From DATNNN01 sp035601815 (lineage in GTDB: Bacteria > Pseudomonadota > Alphaproteobacteria > Rhizobiales > Xanthobacteraceae), in assembly GCA_035601815.1 (NCBI GenBank), contig DATNNN010000224.1:1-7645 (forward strand): 7,645 nucleotides of DNA, written 5' to 3'. Position 1 is the stretch's first letter. Every line of letters starts with the position of its first letter. Positions 1 to 6,979 of this stretch are shown one piece after another. The notes below the pieces were generated by a model. It was given only the letters and a program-made list of their open reading frames with translations. It did no database searches and had not been told where the DNA came from. Made by a program: the position numbers and the translations under genes.

Positions 1-228
1 GGTGAGCACCACGAGGCTCTCGCCCGCCTCCGCCTCGCGATCGGTGACGTGGGCGAGGAAGCTGTCGTCGCGGTAGGTCCACAGCAGCGAGTCGAGCGCA
101 TCGAGGCGCTCGTCGGACGCCGCCTGCACCACGCAGCGCCAACCGCGCTCGATGCACTTCTCGATCAGTTGCGGCAGCGCTTTCTCCAGCGGCTGGCGCT
201 GCAGGTGATAGAAGTGGACCTCGGTCAT
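1..228 (-). CDS. holC: DNA polymerase III subunit chi, 5' part only (cut by left edge)
   Basis: The first 76 codons are visible, from ATG at 228-226 to the left edge; family members are about 150 residues, so roughly the C-terminal half is missing. The product is the chi subunit of the DNA polymerase III clamp-loader assembly. In E. coli it pairs with psi (HolD) and contacts single-strand-binding protein. I recognise it by the opening MTEVHFYHLQRQPLEKALP, then ERGWRCVVQA and WTYRDDSFLAH, which are typical of alphaproteobacterial chi proteins. The gene begins 6 bases after the stop of the small lipoprotein gene. Its only purine-rich ribosome-site candidate (AAAGGG) overlaps that stop codon and lies very close to the ATG, so translation may be coupled to the upstream gene (inference). 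Being downstream of pepA matches the pepA-holC order of many proteobacteria. Confidence 0.93.
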   Translation of the reverse strand, partial: MTEVHFYHLQRQPLEKALPQLIEKCIERGWRCVVQAASDERLDALDSLLWTYRDDSFLAHVTDREAEAGESLVVLT

Positions 229-234
229 GGCCCT

Positions 235-498
235 TTAGCGCACGAGTCCCATGCGCTGTCGATCAAGGGCTTCCTCCTCGGCGATGTGCTTGTCGGCAAG
301 CCGGTTCCGGCAAAGGTTGTAGAAATCGGTGCCCGGCTGGGCGCCTTGGCGCTGGCACTCGGCGGCGTCGGCGCGATCCCAGGCCGCCTGCTTGGCCTTC
401 TGGTCCTTGGTGAAGGCGACCTCGTATTGCTCACGGATATCGGCGGTGCAGCCGGCAATCAGCAGGGAGGTGAAAAGCAGCGCGATCGCGGTTCTCAT
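235..498 (-). CDS. Small putative lipoprotein of unknown function, 87 aa
   Basis: The frame encodes 87 residues. It starts MRTAIALLFTSLLIAGC, a short positive N-terminus, a hydrophobic stretch and a lipobox IAGC at residues 14-17, so C17 is probably lipidated after signal peptidase II cleavage. Residue +2 is Thr, not Asp, which by the E. coli rule favours the outer membrane. The mature part is short, charged and rich in Ala, Arg, Asp and Gln. It has two cysteines in the pattern C48-x(3)-G-x(2)-PG-x(2)-Y-x(2)-C63, then an Arg/Lys/Glu-rich tail. I recall similar Cys/PG/Tyr/Cys motifs in small alphaproteobacterial hypothetical proteins, but I cannot name a function. The open frame extends upstream to 627. 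I chose the ATG at 498 because the signal peptide starts there and AGAGG (504-508) sits 5 bases before it. The upstream extension lies inside the pepA 3' end in another frame. The gene follows pepA by 2 bases and precedes holC by 6 bases. Confidence 0.82.
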   Translation of the reverse strand: MRTAIALLFTSLLIAGCTADIREQYEVAFTKDQKAKQAAWDRADAAECQRQGAQPGTDFYNLCRNRLADKHIAEEEALDRQRMGLVR

Positions 499-500
499 GG

Positions 501-2012
501 TCACCTCTCGTAGTGTTCCTGGACCAGGCGGTCCAACAGCCGCACGCCCCAGCCCGGACCCCAGCTCGTGTTGATCTCCGACGGCGGCGGCCCCATGCCG
601 GTGCCGGCGATGTCGAGGTGCGCCCACGGGGTCTTATCCACGTAGCGCTGGATGAACTGGGCGCCCGTCGTGGCGCCGGCGTGGCGGCCGTTGCCGACGT
701 TCTTCATGTCGGCGAACTTGGAATCGATCATCTTGTCGTACTCGGGCCCGAGCGGCATGCGCCATACCCGCTCGCCGGTCTCCTCGCCTGCCTCGATCAG
801 GCGCTTGGCGAGCTTGTCGTCGTTGGAGAAGAGCCCGGCGTACTCCTGGCCGAGCGCCACCAGAATGGCGCCGGTGAGCGTCGCGAGATCGATCATGAAC
901 TTCGGCTGGTAGCGGTCCTTGACCAGCGTCACCACGTCGGCGAGCACAAGGCGGCCTTCGGCGTCGGTATTGATCACCTCGATGGTCTGGCCCGAGAGAG
1001 ACTTCACGATGTCGCCCGGCCGCTGTGCATAGCCGGACGGCATGTTCTCGGTGAGGCCGATGGCGCCCACTACGTTCGCGCGCGCTTTGCGCGCGGCGAG
1101 CGCGTGCATCAGCCCGACCACGCAGGCGGCGCCCGCCATGTCACCCTTCATGTCCTCCATGCTCGCCGCCGGCTTGATCGAGATGCCGCCGGTGTCGAAG
1201 CACACGCCCTTGCCGATGAAGGCCACGGGCGGCTCGTTCTTCTTGCCGCCGTTCCAGCGCATGATCACCACGCGCGATTCCTGCGGCGAGCCCTGGCCGA
1301 CGCCGAGGATCGCGCCCATGCCGAGCTTCGTCATGGCCTTCACGTCGAGCACCTCGACGCCGACGCCGAGCTTCTTCAGCGTCGACGCGCGGCGGGCGAA
1401 CTCCACCGGATAGAGCACGTTTGCCGGCTCGTTGATCAGGTCGCGGGCGATCAGCACGCCGTCGGCGAGGCCGGTGCGTTCCGCCCACGCCGTGCGCGCA
1501 GCGGAAAGATCGGCGGTGGCGATGGTGACCGCGGCCTTGACCGGGGCATCCTTGTCTTTGTCGTCGCCTTCCTTGCGCTTGGTCTTGTAGCGATCGAACC
1601 TGTAGGCGCGGAGCCGCATGCCGAGCGCGAAATCGGCGGCGTCGCGGCCGGACACCTTGCCGTCGGGGAGCTCCAGGAGAACCGTGACGGCCTTGGCGGA
1701 GGCCGGCACCTTGCCCATGACGGCGCCGCCGGCCTTGAGGAAGCTCGTGGGCTTGCGCTCCTTCTTGCGGCCGCCGCCTACCACGATCAGCCGTTCGGCC
1801 TTGAGGCCGCCGGGCGCCACGATCTCGAGCGCCTTGCCCGCCTTGCCCTTGAAGCCCTCGGCCTTGGCGGCGCGGGCCACCAGGTCGCCCGCCGGCGCAA
1901 GCGCGCGCTTCGTCACCGGACCGAACCCCAGCTCGTCGTCGGTCAGCACCACCAGGACCCCGCCATCAGCCGGCTTCAGGTCGGTGAAGGCGATCTTGGG
2001 GCTTTCGGCCAT
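501..2012 (-). CDS. pepA: Leucyl aminopeptidase (M17 family)
   Basis: The product is 503 residues, the normal length for PepA, a cytoplasmic two-metal exopeptidase that removes N-terminal residues from peptides; E. coli PepA is a hexamer that also binds DNA. An N-terminal M17 domain spans about residues 20-145 and the catalytic domain about 185-495. The signature NTDAEGRL is at 348-355. Metal ligands and catalytic residues line up with E. coli PepA at a constant offset of two: K268, D273, K280, D291, D350, E352 and R354. All are present, so the enzyme should be active. A short Lys/Asp-rich stretch (about 143-155) between the domains is probably a flexible linker. The start is ATG at 2012-2010, giving MAESPKIAF, with AGGAG (2023-2027) 10 bases upstream. 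The frame stays open far upstream on this strand, but that part is antisense to lptF and is not coding. It is probably the first gene of a pepA-lipoprotein-holC transcript, divergent from lptF. Confidence 0.96.
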   Translation of the reverse strand: MAESPKIAFTDLKPADGGVLVVLTDDELGFGPVTKRALAPAGDLVARAAKAEGFKGKAGKALEIVAPGGLKAERLIVVGGGRKKERKPTSFLKAGGAVMGKVPASAKAVTVLLELPDGKVSGRDAADFALGMRLRAYRFDRYKTKRKEGDDKDKDAPVKAAVTIATADLSAARTAWAERTGLADGVLIARDLINEPANVLYPVEFARRASTLKKLGVGVEVLDVKAMTKLGMGAILGVGQGSPQESRVVIMRWNGGKKNEPPVAFIGKGVCFDTGGISIKPAASMEDMKGDMAGAACVVGLMHALAARKARANVVGAIGLTENMPSGYAQRPGDIVKSLSGQTIEVINTDAEGRLVLADVVTLVKDRYQPKFMIDLATLTGAILVALGQEYAGLFSNDDKLAKRLIEAGEETGERVWRMPLGPEYDKMIDSKFADMKNVGNGRHAGATTGAQFIQRYVDKTPWAHLDIAGTGMGPPPSEINTSWGPGWGVRLLDRLVQEHYER

Positions 2013-2180
2013 GGGAATCGGGCTCCTGATCAAGGGTTTCCGCTGTCTTATCGCATCGCGGCGTCGCCTGCGAGCGCCGGAACCCCGCCTTCCCGGCCCC
2101 ATTATGGCCATACGGACAGGGCCCAAAGGGCCTGGCGGGGAAGGCGCGACCCCCGAAGAGGCCGGCGCCTGACGGAACGG
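2013..2180. promoter_or_regulatory. Divergent pepA/lptF intergenic region
   Basis: These 168 bases separate the divergent starts of pepA and lptF and must hold the promoters of both, unless they start inside the genes. I see no convincing sigma-70 promoter. The best -10 candidate for pepA is CATAAT on the minus strand (complement of 2101-2106), but the sequence at the -35 distance matches TTGACA poorly. A small perfect dyad GGCCC-AAA-GGGCC lies at 2120-2132, and the 8-base palindrome ATGGCCAT at 2104-2111. Either could be an operator or chance in GC-rich DNA. The pepA ribosome site AGGAG is the complement of 2023-2027. No small gene is supported here. Confidence 0.6.
2120..2132. repeat. Short inverted repeat in the pepA/lptF intergenic region
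   Basis: The sequence GGCCCAAAGGGCC forms two perfect 5-base arms around AAA. With one bulged G, the arms extend to about 7 bases on each side (2117-2134). It is not followed by a T run on either strand, so it does not look like an intrinsic terminator. Its place between divergent genes would suit an operator, but no regulator is indicated. Confidence 0.4.
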
Positions 2181-3332
2181 ATGGGACGGATCGCACGCTA
2201 CATCCTGGCGACGGCCGGCGGTGCGTTCATCGCGGCGCTCGCAACGCTCGTCGCCATGGTGTGGGTGACGCAGGTGCTGCGCCGTTTCGACCTCCTCACC
2301 GCCCAGGGCCAGACCATCGTCGTGTTCTTCAAGGTCACCGGCCTGGCGCTGCCCATGCTGATGCTGGTGATCGCCCCGATCGCGCTGTTCATCGCCGTCG
2401 GCTACACGCTGAACAAGCTGAATAGCGATTCCGAGCTCGTGGTGATGTCGGCGGCGGGCCTCGGGCCGTGGCAGATCTTCTGGCCGCTCGCCGCGCTCAC
2501 GCTCGCGGTATCGGCGATCTCGGTCGCGATCAGCACCGATATCGGCCCGCTCACCATGCGCAAGCTGCGCGACCAGATCGCGCTGGTGAACGCCGACATC
2601 GTCACCAACGTGGCGGTGCCGGGACGCTTCACCACCATCGAGAAGGGGCTCACCTTCCACGTCCGCGAACGCGCGCAGGGCGGCATCCTGCTCGGCATCT
2701 TCGTCCACGACGCCCGCGAGCCGGCCAACCCCATCACCTATCTCGCCGAGCGCGGGCGCATCATCAGCTTGCCCGCCGGACTGTTTCTCGTGCTCGAGCA
2801 GGGCTCGCTGTTGCGCGGCGCCGGCAAGAACTCGAACATGGTCGAGTTCGAGCGTTACGGGTTCGACCTTTCGCAGTTCACGCACAACGCAAATCAGGCC
2901 ACCTACCGGCCAAGCGACAGGGCGCTCGTCGACCTGATCTCGCCGCCGCCCGACGATCCGCTCTACAAGCAGGACCCCGGCCGCTTCCGCATCGAGCTGC
3001 ACAAGCGCCTGTCGGCGCCGCTCTACCCGTTCGCCGCCTTCATCATCGCCTTCGCCTTCCTCGGCGCGCCCTGCACCACGCGGCAGAGCCGCGGCCTTGC
3101 CATCGCCGGCGCGGTCGCCGCCTTTTCCGCGGTCGAGCTTCTCGGCTTCGGCACGTCGGGTTTCGCGGCACGCACGGTGTTCGCCGAGCCCCTTCCCTAT
3201 CTGATCCCGCTCGCCGCGATCGTGATCGGGCTCGCCGCCATCGCCGGATACATCGAGGCAAGGGTGCCGCCGTCGCTGCAGCGTATCGCCGACGCCGTGG
3301 TGGCACGGCTCGAACGCCTGCAGACGGCCTGA
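2181..3332 (+). CDS. lptF: LPS export ABC transporter permease LptF
   Basis: The 383-residue product is one of the two inner-membrane permease subunits of the LptB2FG complex, which lifts lipopolysaccharide out of the inner membrane and passes it through LptC and LptA to LptD. The family layout is visible. Three membrane segments lie at about 12-34, 52-77 and 97-118, followed by a periplasmic beta-jellyroll domain at about 119-275 and three more membrane segments at about 279-297, 305-325 and 338-357. The cytoplasmic stretch NSDSELVVMSAAGLGP (81-96) is the coupling helix that contacts the ATPase LptB; it carries the conserved acidic residue (E85). The motif IELHKRLSAPLYPF (271-284) before segment 4 is typical. 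The start MGRIARYIL matches how alphaproteobacterial LptF proteins begin, although the upstream ribosome site is weak. The gene is first in the rightward group and is followed by lptG after 10 bases. Confidence 0.95.
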   Translation: MGRIARYILATAGGAFIAALATLVAMVWVTQVLRRFDLLTAQGQTIVVFFKVTGLALPMLMLVIAPIALFIAVGYTLNKLNSDSELVVMSAAGLGPWQIFWPLAALTLAVSAISVAISTDIGPLTMRKLRDQIALVNADIVTNVAVPGRFTTIEKGLTFHVRERAQGGILLGIFVHDAREPANPITYLAERGRIISLPAGLFLVLEQGSLLRGAGKNSNMVEFERYGFDLSQFTHNANQATYRPSDRALVDLISPPPDDPLYKQDPGRFRIELHKRLSAPLYPFAAFIIAFAFLGAPCTTRQSRGLAIAGAVAAFSAVELLGFGTSGFAARTVFAEPLPYLIPLAAIVIGLAAIAGYIEARVPPSLQRIADAVVARLERLQTA

Positions 3333-3336
3333 GGAG
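3331..3336 (+). promoter_or_regulatory. Ribosome binding site deciding the lptG TTG start
   Basis: GAGGAG lies 6 bases before the TTG at 3343 and overlaps the lptF stop codon (TGA, 3330-3332). It is too far from the next in-frame ATG at 3358 (21 bases), so it supports the TTG as the lptG start. The overlap with the stop codon suggests that ribosomes ending on lptF help start lptG. Confidence 0.75.
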
Positions 3337-3342
3337 CAGCCC

Positions 3343-4437
3343 TTGGTCACATTCGGTATGCTCGGGCGTTACTTTGGCCGCCGCTTCCTCGGCGCCGTCG
3401 GGGCCGTGTTCCTCCTCTGCGTCGGGCTCATCGCCATCGTCGACTTCTTCGAGATGACGCGGCGCCTCAGCGACCGGCCCGGCACCTCGATCGAGGACGT
3501 GGCGCTCCTGGTGTTCCTGCGGCTCCCCTCCTTCACCGAGCAGATGCTGCCGTTCGCCGTCCTGATCGGCGCCATGGCCACCTTCCTCAACCTGTCGCGG
3601 CGCCATGAGCTCGTGGTGGCGCGCACCGCCGGCATCTCGGTGTGGCAATTCTCGGGGTCCACCGCCTTTCTCGCGCTCGCCATCGGGGTCCTCGCCACCA
3701 CGGTCTACAACCCGCTGTCGGCGGCGATGAAGGAACGCGCCGACCGCATCGAGGCGACGCTGTTCCGCGACCGCGCCACCTTCATGCGGTCGAGCGCGGA
3801 CGGGGTGTGGGTGCGCCAGCAGAGCGTCGACGGCCAGGCCATCATCCAGGCCCAGGCGAGCTCCGAGCAGGGCCGCGCGCTGACCAACGTGCGGGTGTTC
3901 TCCTTCGACAAGAACGGCGAGTTCGTGGCCCGCGCCGAGGCCCGTTCGGCCCGGCTCGAGCCCGGCCAATGGGTGCTTTCGCAGGCCCGCGTCCAGGGCG
4001 CCACTACCGAGCCGCGCGACTACGATACCTACCCCATCGCCACCAACCTCACCCCGGAGCAGGTACAGGGCGCGCTCGCGAGCCCCGATTCGCTGTCGTT
4101 CTGGGACCTGCCCATGGTGATTTCCCTCACCGAGCGGGCCGGACTCAAGGCCGATCATTACCGGCTGAAGTTCCAGGCCCTGTTAGCGCGGCCGTTACTC
4201 TTGGTCGCCATGGTGGCAATCGCCGCCGCCGTCAGCCTGCGCGTGTTCCGGCTGGGCGGGGTCGGCAAGATGATTCTCGGTGGCGTGCTTGCTGGCTTTC
4301 TGCTTTATGTTTCGACCAAGCTGGCCGAGGAGCTCGGCGAGGGCGGCATTCTTTATCCCGCTGTCGCCGCGTGGTTTCCCGTTATCCTCGGCGCGCTTAC
4401 AGGGTGTCTGGTTCTTTTGTACCAGGAGGACGGTTGA
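3343..4437 (+). CDS. lptG: LPS export ABC transporter permease LptG
   Basis: The 364-residue product is the partner permease of LptF; the pair forms the lipopolysaccharide-extracting cavity in the inner membrane. Membrane segments lie at about 12-34, 63-83, 103-125, 281-300, 306-328 and 337-360. A periplasmic jellyroll domain spans about 126-275. The coupling helix SRRHELVVARTAGISVW (85-101) includes the conserved acidic residue E89. The opening GRYFGRRFL and the segment TRRLSDRP (39-46) after the first helix are usual for LptG. I chose the TTG start at 3343 because GAGGAG sits 6 bases upstream. The alternative ATG at 3358 would drop five residues and have no ribosome site at a good distance. 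The stop TGA (4435-4437) shares its last base with the lptD start codon, so the two are probably translationally coupled. LptF and LptG are distant paralogues, which explains their shared layout. Confidence 0.95.
   Translation: MVTFGMLGRYFGRRFLGAVGAVFLLCVGLIAIVDFFEMTRRLSDRPGTSIEDVALLVFLRLPSFTEQMLPFAVLIGAMATFLNLSRRHELVVARTAGISVWQFSGSTAFLALAIGVLATTVYNPLSAAMKERADRIEATLFRDRATFMRSSADGVWVRQQSVDGQAIIQAQASSEQGRALTNVRVFSFDKNGEFVARAEARSARLEPGQWVLSQARVQGATTEPRDYDTYPIATNLTPEQVQGALASPDSLSFWDLPMVISLTERAGLKADHYRLKFQALLARPLLLVAMVAIAAAVSLRVFRLGGVGKMILGGVLAGFLLYVSTKLAEELGEGGILYPAVAAWFPVILGALTGCLVLLYQEDG
4424..4429 (+). promoter_or_regulatory. Strong ribosome binding site for lptD inside the lptG end
   Basis: AGGAGG lies 7 bases before the ATG at 4437, within the last codons of lptG. 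It is a perfect Shine-Dalgarno core and fixes the lptD start. The open frame of lptD reaches back to 3642, but that upstream part is only an alternative frame of lptG. Confidence 0.85.
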
Positions 4438-6887
4438 TGGTCCCGCGTAGGACCGCCCTCTCCCAGCGCGCTAACCGTTCGTCCGTGCGCATCATCCTGC
4501 GCGCGGCGTTTTGCCTATGGGCGGGCCTCGTGTTGGCGCTGCCGGCGAGCGCGCAATCGGTCAAATCCAAGGGCACCGCCGGCGAGAAGTTCGCCACGCG
4601 CCTGGCCAAGCCCGGCGGCAAGATGCTCGTGCAGGCCGACCAGATGGTCTACGACTACCAGCGCGACATGGTCGCGGTCGTCGGCCACGTGCAGATCTAC
4701 TACGACGAGGCGGTGCTGGAAGCCGACCGCGTCACCTACAACCGCAAGACCGATCGCCTGCACGCGCAAGGCAACGTCCGCTACAAGGCCAAGGACGGCA
4801 ACGTCTTCTACGGCGAGACCATGGACGTCACCCGCGACTTCCGCGAGGGTTTCGTCAACGCTCTTCTGGTCGAGACGCCGGACAAAACCCGCTTCGCCGC
4901 CTCCACGGCGGAGCGCATGGGCGGCAACACCACCGTGTTCCGCTCCGGCGTCTACACCGCCTGCGAAGCATGCAAGGAAGACCCGAAGCGGCCGCTGCTA
5001 TGGCAGGTCAAGGCGGTGCGCATCATCCACAACGAAACCGAGCGCATCATCTACTACCAGGATGCCCAGATCGAGTTTTTCGGCATCCCGATGGCCTATC
5101 TGCCGTTCTTCTATCACCCCGATCCGACGGTGAAGCGGCAGTCGGGCTTCCTGCCGCCCAACTACTACTCGTCGAGCCGCACCGGATTCGGCGTCGAGGT
5201 CCCGTATTTCTGGGCGCTGGCGCCGGATTACGACGCGACGCTCTCGCTGACGCCGCTGTCGCAGCAGGGCGCTCTGGTCAGCGGCGAATTTCGGCAACGC
5301 CTCATCAACGGCGCCTACTCGGTGCGCGCCGCGGGCATCTACCAGCTCGACAAGAACCAGTTCCTCATCGGCGCCACCCCGCTGACCGGCTATCGCAACT
5401 GGCGCGGCGCCATCGAATCCTCGGGCCAGTTCTTCTTCAACTCGCGATGGAGCTGGGGCTGGGACGTGTCGCTCCTGTCCGATCGAACCTTCCTCAACGA
5501 CTACGCAATCGGCCGCACGATTCTCCCGGAGAAGATCTCGCAGGTCTATCTCGTCGGTCAGGGCGACCGCAGCTATTTCGACCTGCGCGCCATGATATTC
5601 ACCGGCTTCTCGGAAGCCGACCGCAACAACGAGCTGCCGATCGTGCATCCCTCGCTCGACTATTCCTATATCGGCAAAAAGCCGATCGCCGGCGGCGAGT
5701 GGCGGCTGAACGTCAACTTCACGAGCCTCTCGCGCCAAGAGGCGGAGTTCAACCCCACCAACGCCACCGCGCTGATGAACAACTGGTGCGACAGCCGCGC
5801 GGTGGTCGCCGCCACCAACCCCGGCAACTGCCTAATCCGCGGCATCCCCGGCGACTATACCCGGCTCTCCACCGAGCTGACCTGGAAGCGCACCATGGTG
5901 GCGAGCTGGGGCCAGACCTTCATGCCGTTCGTTTCGTTGCGCGGCGACGCCGCCAGCCGCGGCATCGCGGCCGATCCCGGCGTCAGCAATTTCATCGTGC
6001 CCGACCGGGAGTCGCTGGTACGCGCGATGCCGGCCGTCGGCGTCGAGACCCGCTACCCGTTCATCTCGGTGCACGGCTGGGGAACACAGGTGATCGAGCC
6101 GATCGTGCAGTTCATCGCGCGGCCGAACGAGACCCGCATCGGCAAGTTCCCCAACGAGGATTCGCAGAGCATGGTGTTCGACGACACCAATCTGTTCGCC
6201 ATCAACAAGTACGGCGGCTTCGACCGGGTGGAAGGCGGCGGCCGGCTCAACGCGGGCATCCAGTACACCGCCAACTTGAACCGCTATGGCCTCGTCAACG
6301 TGCTGGTTGGCCAATCGTACCACCTGTTCGGCTTGAACTCGTTCGCGGTCGCCGACAACACCAACACTGGGCTGCAATCGGGCCTCGACACGCAGGTGTC
6401 GGATTATGTGGGGAGAATCTATTTCCAGCCGACCGGAAACCTCTCTATCACCACGCGCGCGCGCTTCGACAAGGACACGCTGGAAGTTCGCCGCTTCGAG
6501 ATCGAGACGCGCACGACCTGGGAGCGACTGGCGCTGGCGACGATCTACGGCCTTTACGACGCCCAGCCGCTCATCGGCTTCCTCGACCCGCGCGAATCGA
6601 TCTACCAGACAGCGGCCTATCGCTTCACCAAATACTGGAGCGCCAACGGCGGCGTGCGCTACGACCTGCAGAACAGCCACTTCGACCTGATCACGGCCGG
6701 TATCAGCTACGCCGACGAGTGCTTCACGCTCGCCGCCCAATACGCGATCGACTACACCCAGGTGATTAACGGCGTGCCGACCCACAAGTTCATGCTGCGC
6801 ATCAATCTGCGCACGCTGGGCGAGGAAACCTTCCAAACCACCTACGGCACCGGTCCGGTGGCCACCGCGCCCGGCGCCCTCAACTGA
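4437..6887 (+). CDS. lptD: LPS assembly outer-membrane protein LptD
   Basis: The 816-residue product is the outer-membrane barrel that, with LptE plugged inside in E. coli, inserts lipopolysaccharide into the outer leaflet. A signal peptide (residues 1-39, ending LALPASA before Q40) directs export. The periplasmic jellyroll (OstA/LptA-like) follows at about 60-190, with repeated strands such as VQADQMVYDYQRDMVAVVGHVQIYYD (shown in part by residues 65-90) and YNRKTDRLHAQGNVRYKAKDG. The conserved link YTACEACKEDP then FFGIPMAYLPFFYHPDPTVKRQSGFLPP (about 173-241) leads into a large barrel (about 245-815) with alternating aromatic and polar strands. Cysteines of the mature protein are C176, C179, C451, C465 and C762. 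C176/C179 with C762 correspond in place to the jellyroll-to-barrel disulfides of E. coli LptD, but the pattern is not identical. The gene starts at ATG 4437, overlapping lptG by one base. Confidence 0.96.
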   Translation: MVPRRTALSQRANRSSVRIILRAAFCLWAGLVLALPASAQSVKSKGTAGEKFATRLAKPGGKMLVQADQMVYDYQRDMVAVVGHVQIYYDEAVLEADRVTYNRKTDRLHAQGNVRYKAKDGNVFYGETMDVTRDFREGFVNALLVETPDKTRFAASTAERMGGNTTVFRSGVYTACEACKEDPKRPLLWQVKAVRIIHNETERIIYYQDAQIEFFGIPMAYLPFFYHPDPTVKRQSGFLPPNYYSSSRTGFGVEVPYFWALAPDYDATLSLTPLSQQGALVSGEFRQRLINGAYSVRAAGIYQLDKNQFLIGATPLTGYRNWRGAIESSGQFFFNSRWSWGWDVSLLSDRTFLNDYAIGRTILPEKISQVYLVGQGDRSYFDLRAMIFTGFSEADRNNELPIVHPSLDYSYIGKKPIAGGEWRLNVNFTSLSRQEAEFNPTNATALMNNWCDSRAVVAATNPGNCLIRGIPGDYTRLSTELTWKRTMVASWGQTFMPFVSLRGDAASRGIAADPGVSNFIVPDRESLVRAMPAVGVETRYPFISVHGWGTQVIEPIVQFIARPNETRIGKFPNEDSQSMVFDDTNLFAINKYGGFDRVEGGGRLNAGIQYTANLNRYGLVNVLVGQSYHLFGLNSFAVADNTNTGLQSGLDTQVSDYVGRIYFQPTGNLSITTRARFDKDTLEVRRFEIETRTTWERLALATIYGLYDAQPLIGFLDPRESIYQTAAYRFTKYWSANGGVRYDLQNSHFDLITAGISYADECFTLAAQYAIDYTQVINGVPTHKFMLRINLRTLGEETFQTTYGTGPVATAPGALN

Positions 6888-6979
6888 TGCCGCCGGTCCC
6901 ATTGCCGCCACAAGGCTCCGCCAGTGCTACCGTGACCCGCGGGTATCGGACTCGGGGGCAGCCAATAGACGAGCCGCGC
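6888..6979 (+). promoter_or_regulatory. lptD-surA gap with a possible surA promoter
   Basis: These 92 bases form the only sizeable gap in the rightward group. A weak sigma-70-like pair is present: TTGCCG (6902-6907), 17 bases, then TGCTAC (6925-6930). This would place a transcript start near 6937 and leave a leader of about 43 bases before surA. The -10 match to TATAAT is poor, so this is a candidate only. No stem with a T run, and hence no intrinsic terminator, was seen, so read-through from lptD is likely. A purine-rich GACGAG (6969-6974, 5 bases before the ATG) is a modest ribosome site. Confidence 0.35.
6930..6949. repeat. Imperfect 20-base palindrome upstream of surA
   Basis: The core ACCCGCGGGT (6935-6944) is a perfect 10-base palindrome. 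It is flanked by CCG on the left (6930-6932) and the matching CGG on the right (6947-6949), with two unpaired bases between core and flank on each side. In total 16 of 20 positions are symmetric. It would overlap the start point of the candidate surA promoter, where a repressor site could sit. Chance in GC-rich DNA cannot be excluded. Confidence 0.4.

Noticed and set aside
49..513. 154-residue plus-strand frame across holC and the small lipoprotein gene
   Set aside because: It is antisense to a recognisable HolC and to a lipoprotein with lipobox and ribosome site; its hydrophobic Leu/Gly-rich stretches are reverse-complement artefacts.
499..627. N-terminal extension of the small lipoprotein (130 rather than 87 residues)
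   Set aside because: The extension overlaps the pepA 3' end in another frame, is Arg/Gly/Pro-rich, and would bury the signal peptide. The ATG at 498 has a ribosome site 5 bases upstream.
513..2180. Plus-strand open frame across pepA, in frame with lptF
   Set aside because: It is antisense to pepA, with its conserved M17 active site, and its translation is His/Arg/Ala/Gly-rich without a recognisable domain. The LptF-like protein starts only at 2181.
2013..3350. Very long minus-strand open frame continuing upstream of pepA, antisense to the whole of lptF
   Set aside because: The product is Arg/Gly/His/Asp-rich low-complexity protein with no domain, while the opposite strand encodes a clear LptF. 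Stop codons are rare in this antisense frame because of the high GC content. The real pepA begins at 2012.
3043..4158. 371-residue minus-strand frame opposite lptF and lptG
   Set aside because: The translation is a Gly/Arg/Glu/His-rich shadow with no motif, and both opposite genes are well supported.
3642..4436. Upstream extension of the lptD frame through lptG
   Set aside because: This stretch is the +1-type shadow of lptG. The lptD start at 4437 has a perfect ribosome site and is followed by a signal peptide.
4511..6769. 752-residue plus-strand frame inside lptD
   Set aside because: The product is Arg/His/Pro/Ala-rich, typical of an alternative frame of a GC-rich gene; LptD in the other frame has full domain structure.
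5832..6911. 359-residue minus-strand frame opposite the lptD end
   Set aside because: It is a low-complexity antisense shadow with no domain and no credible ribosome site noticed.
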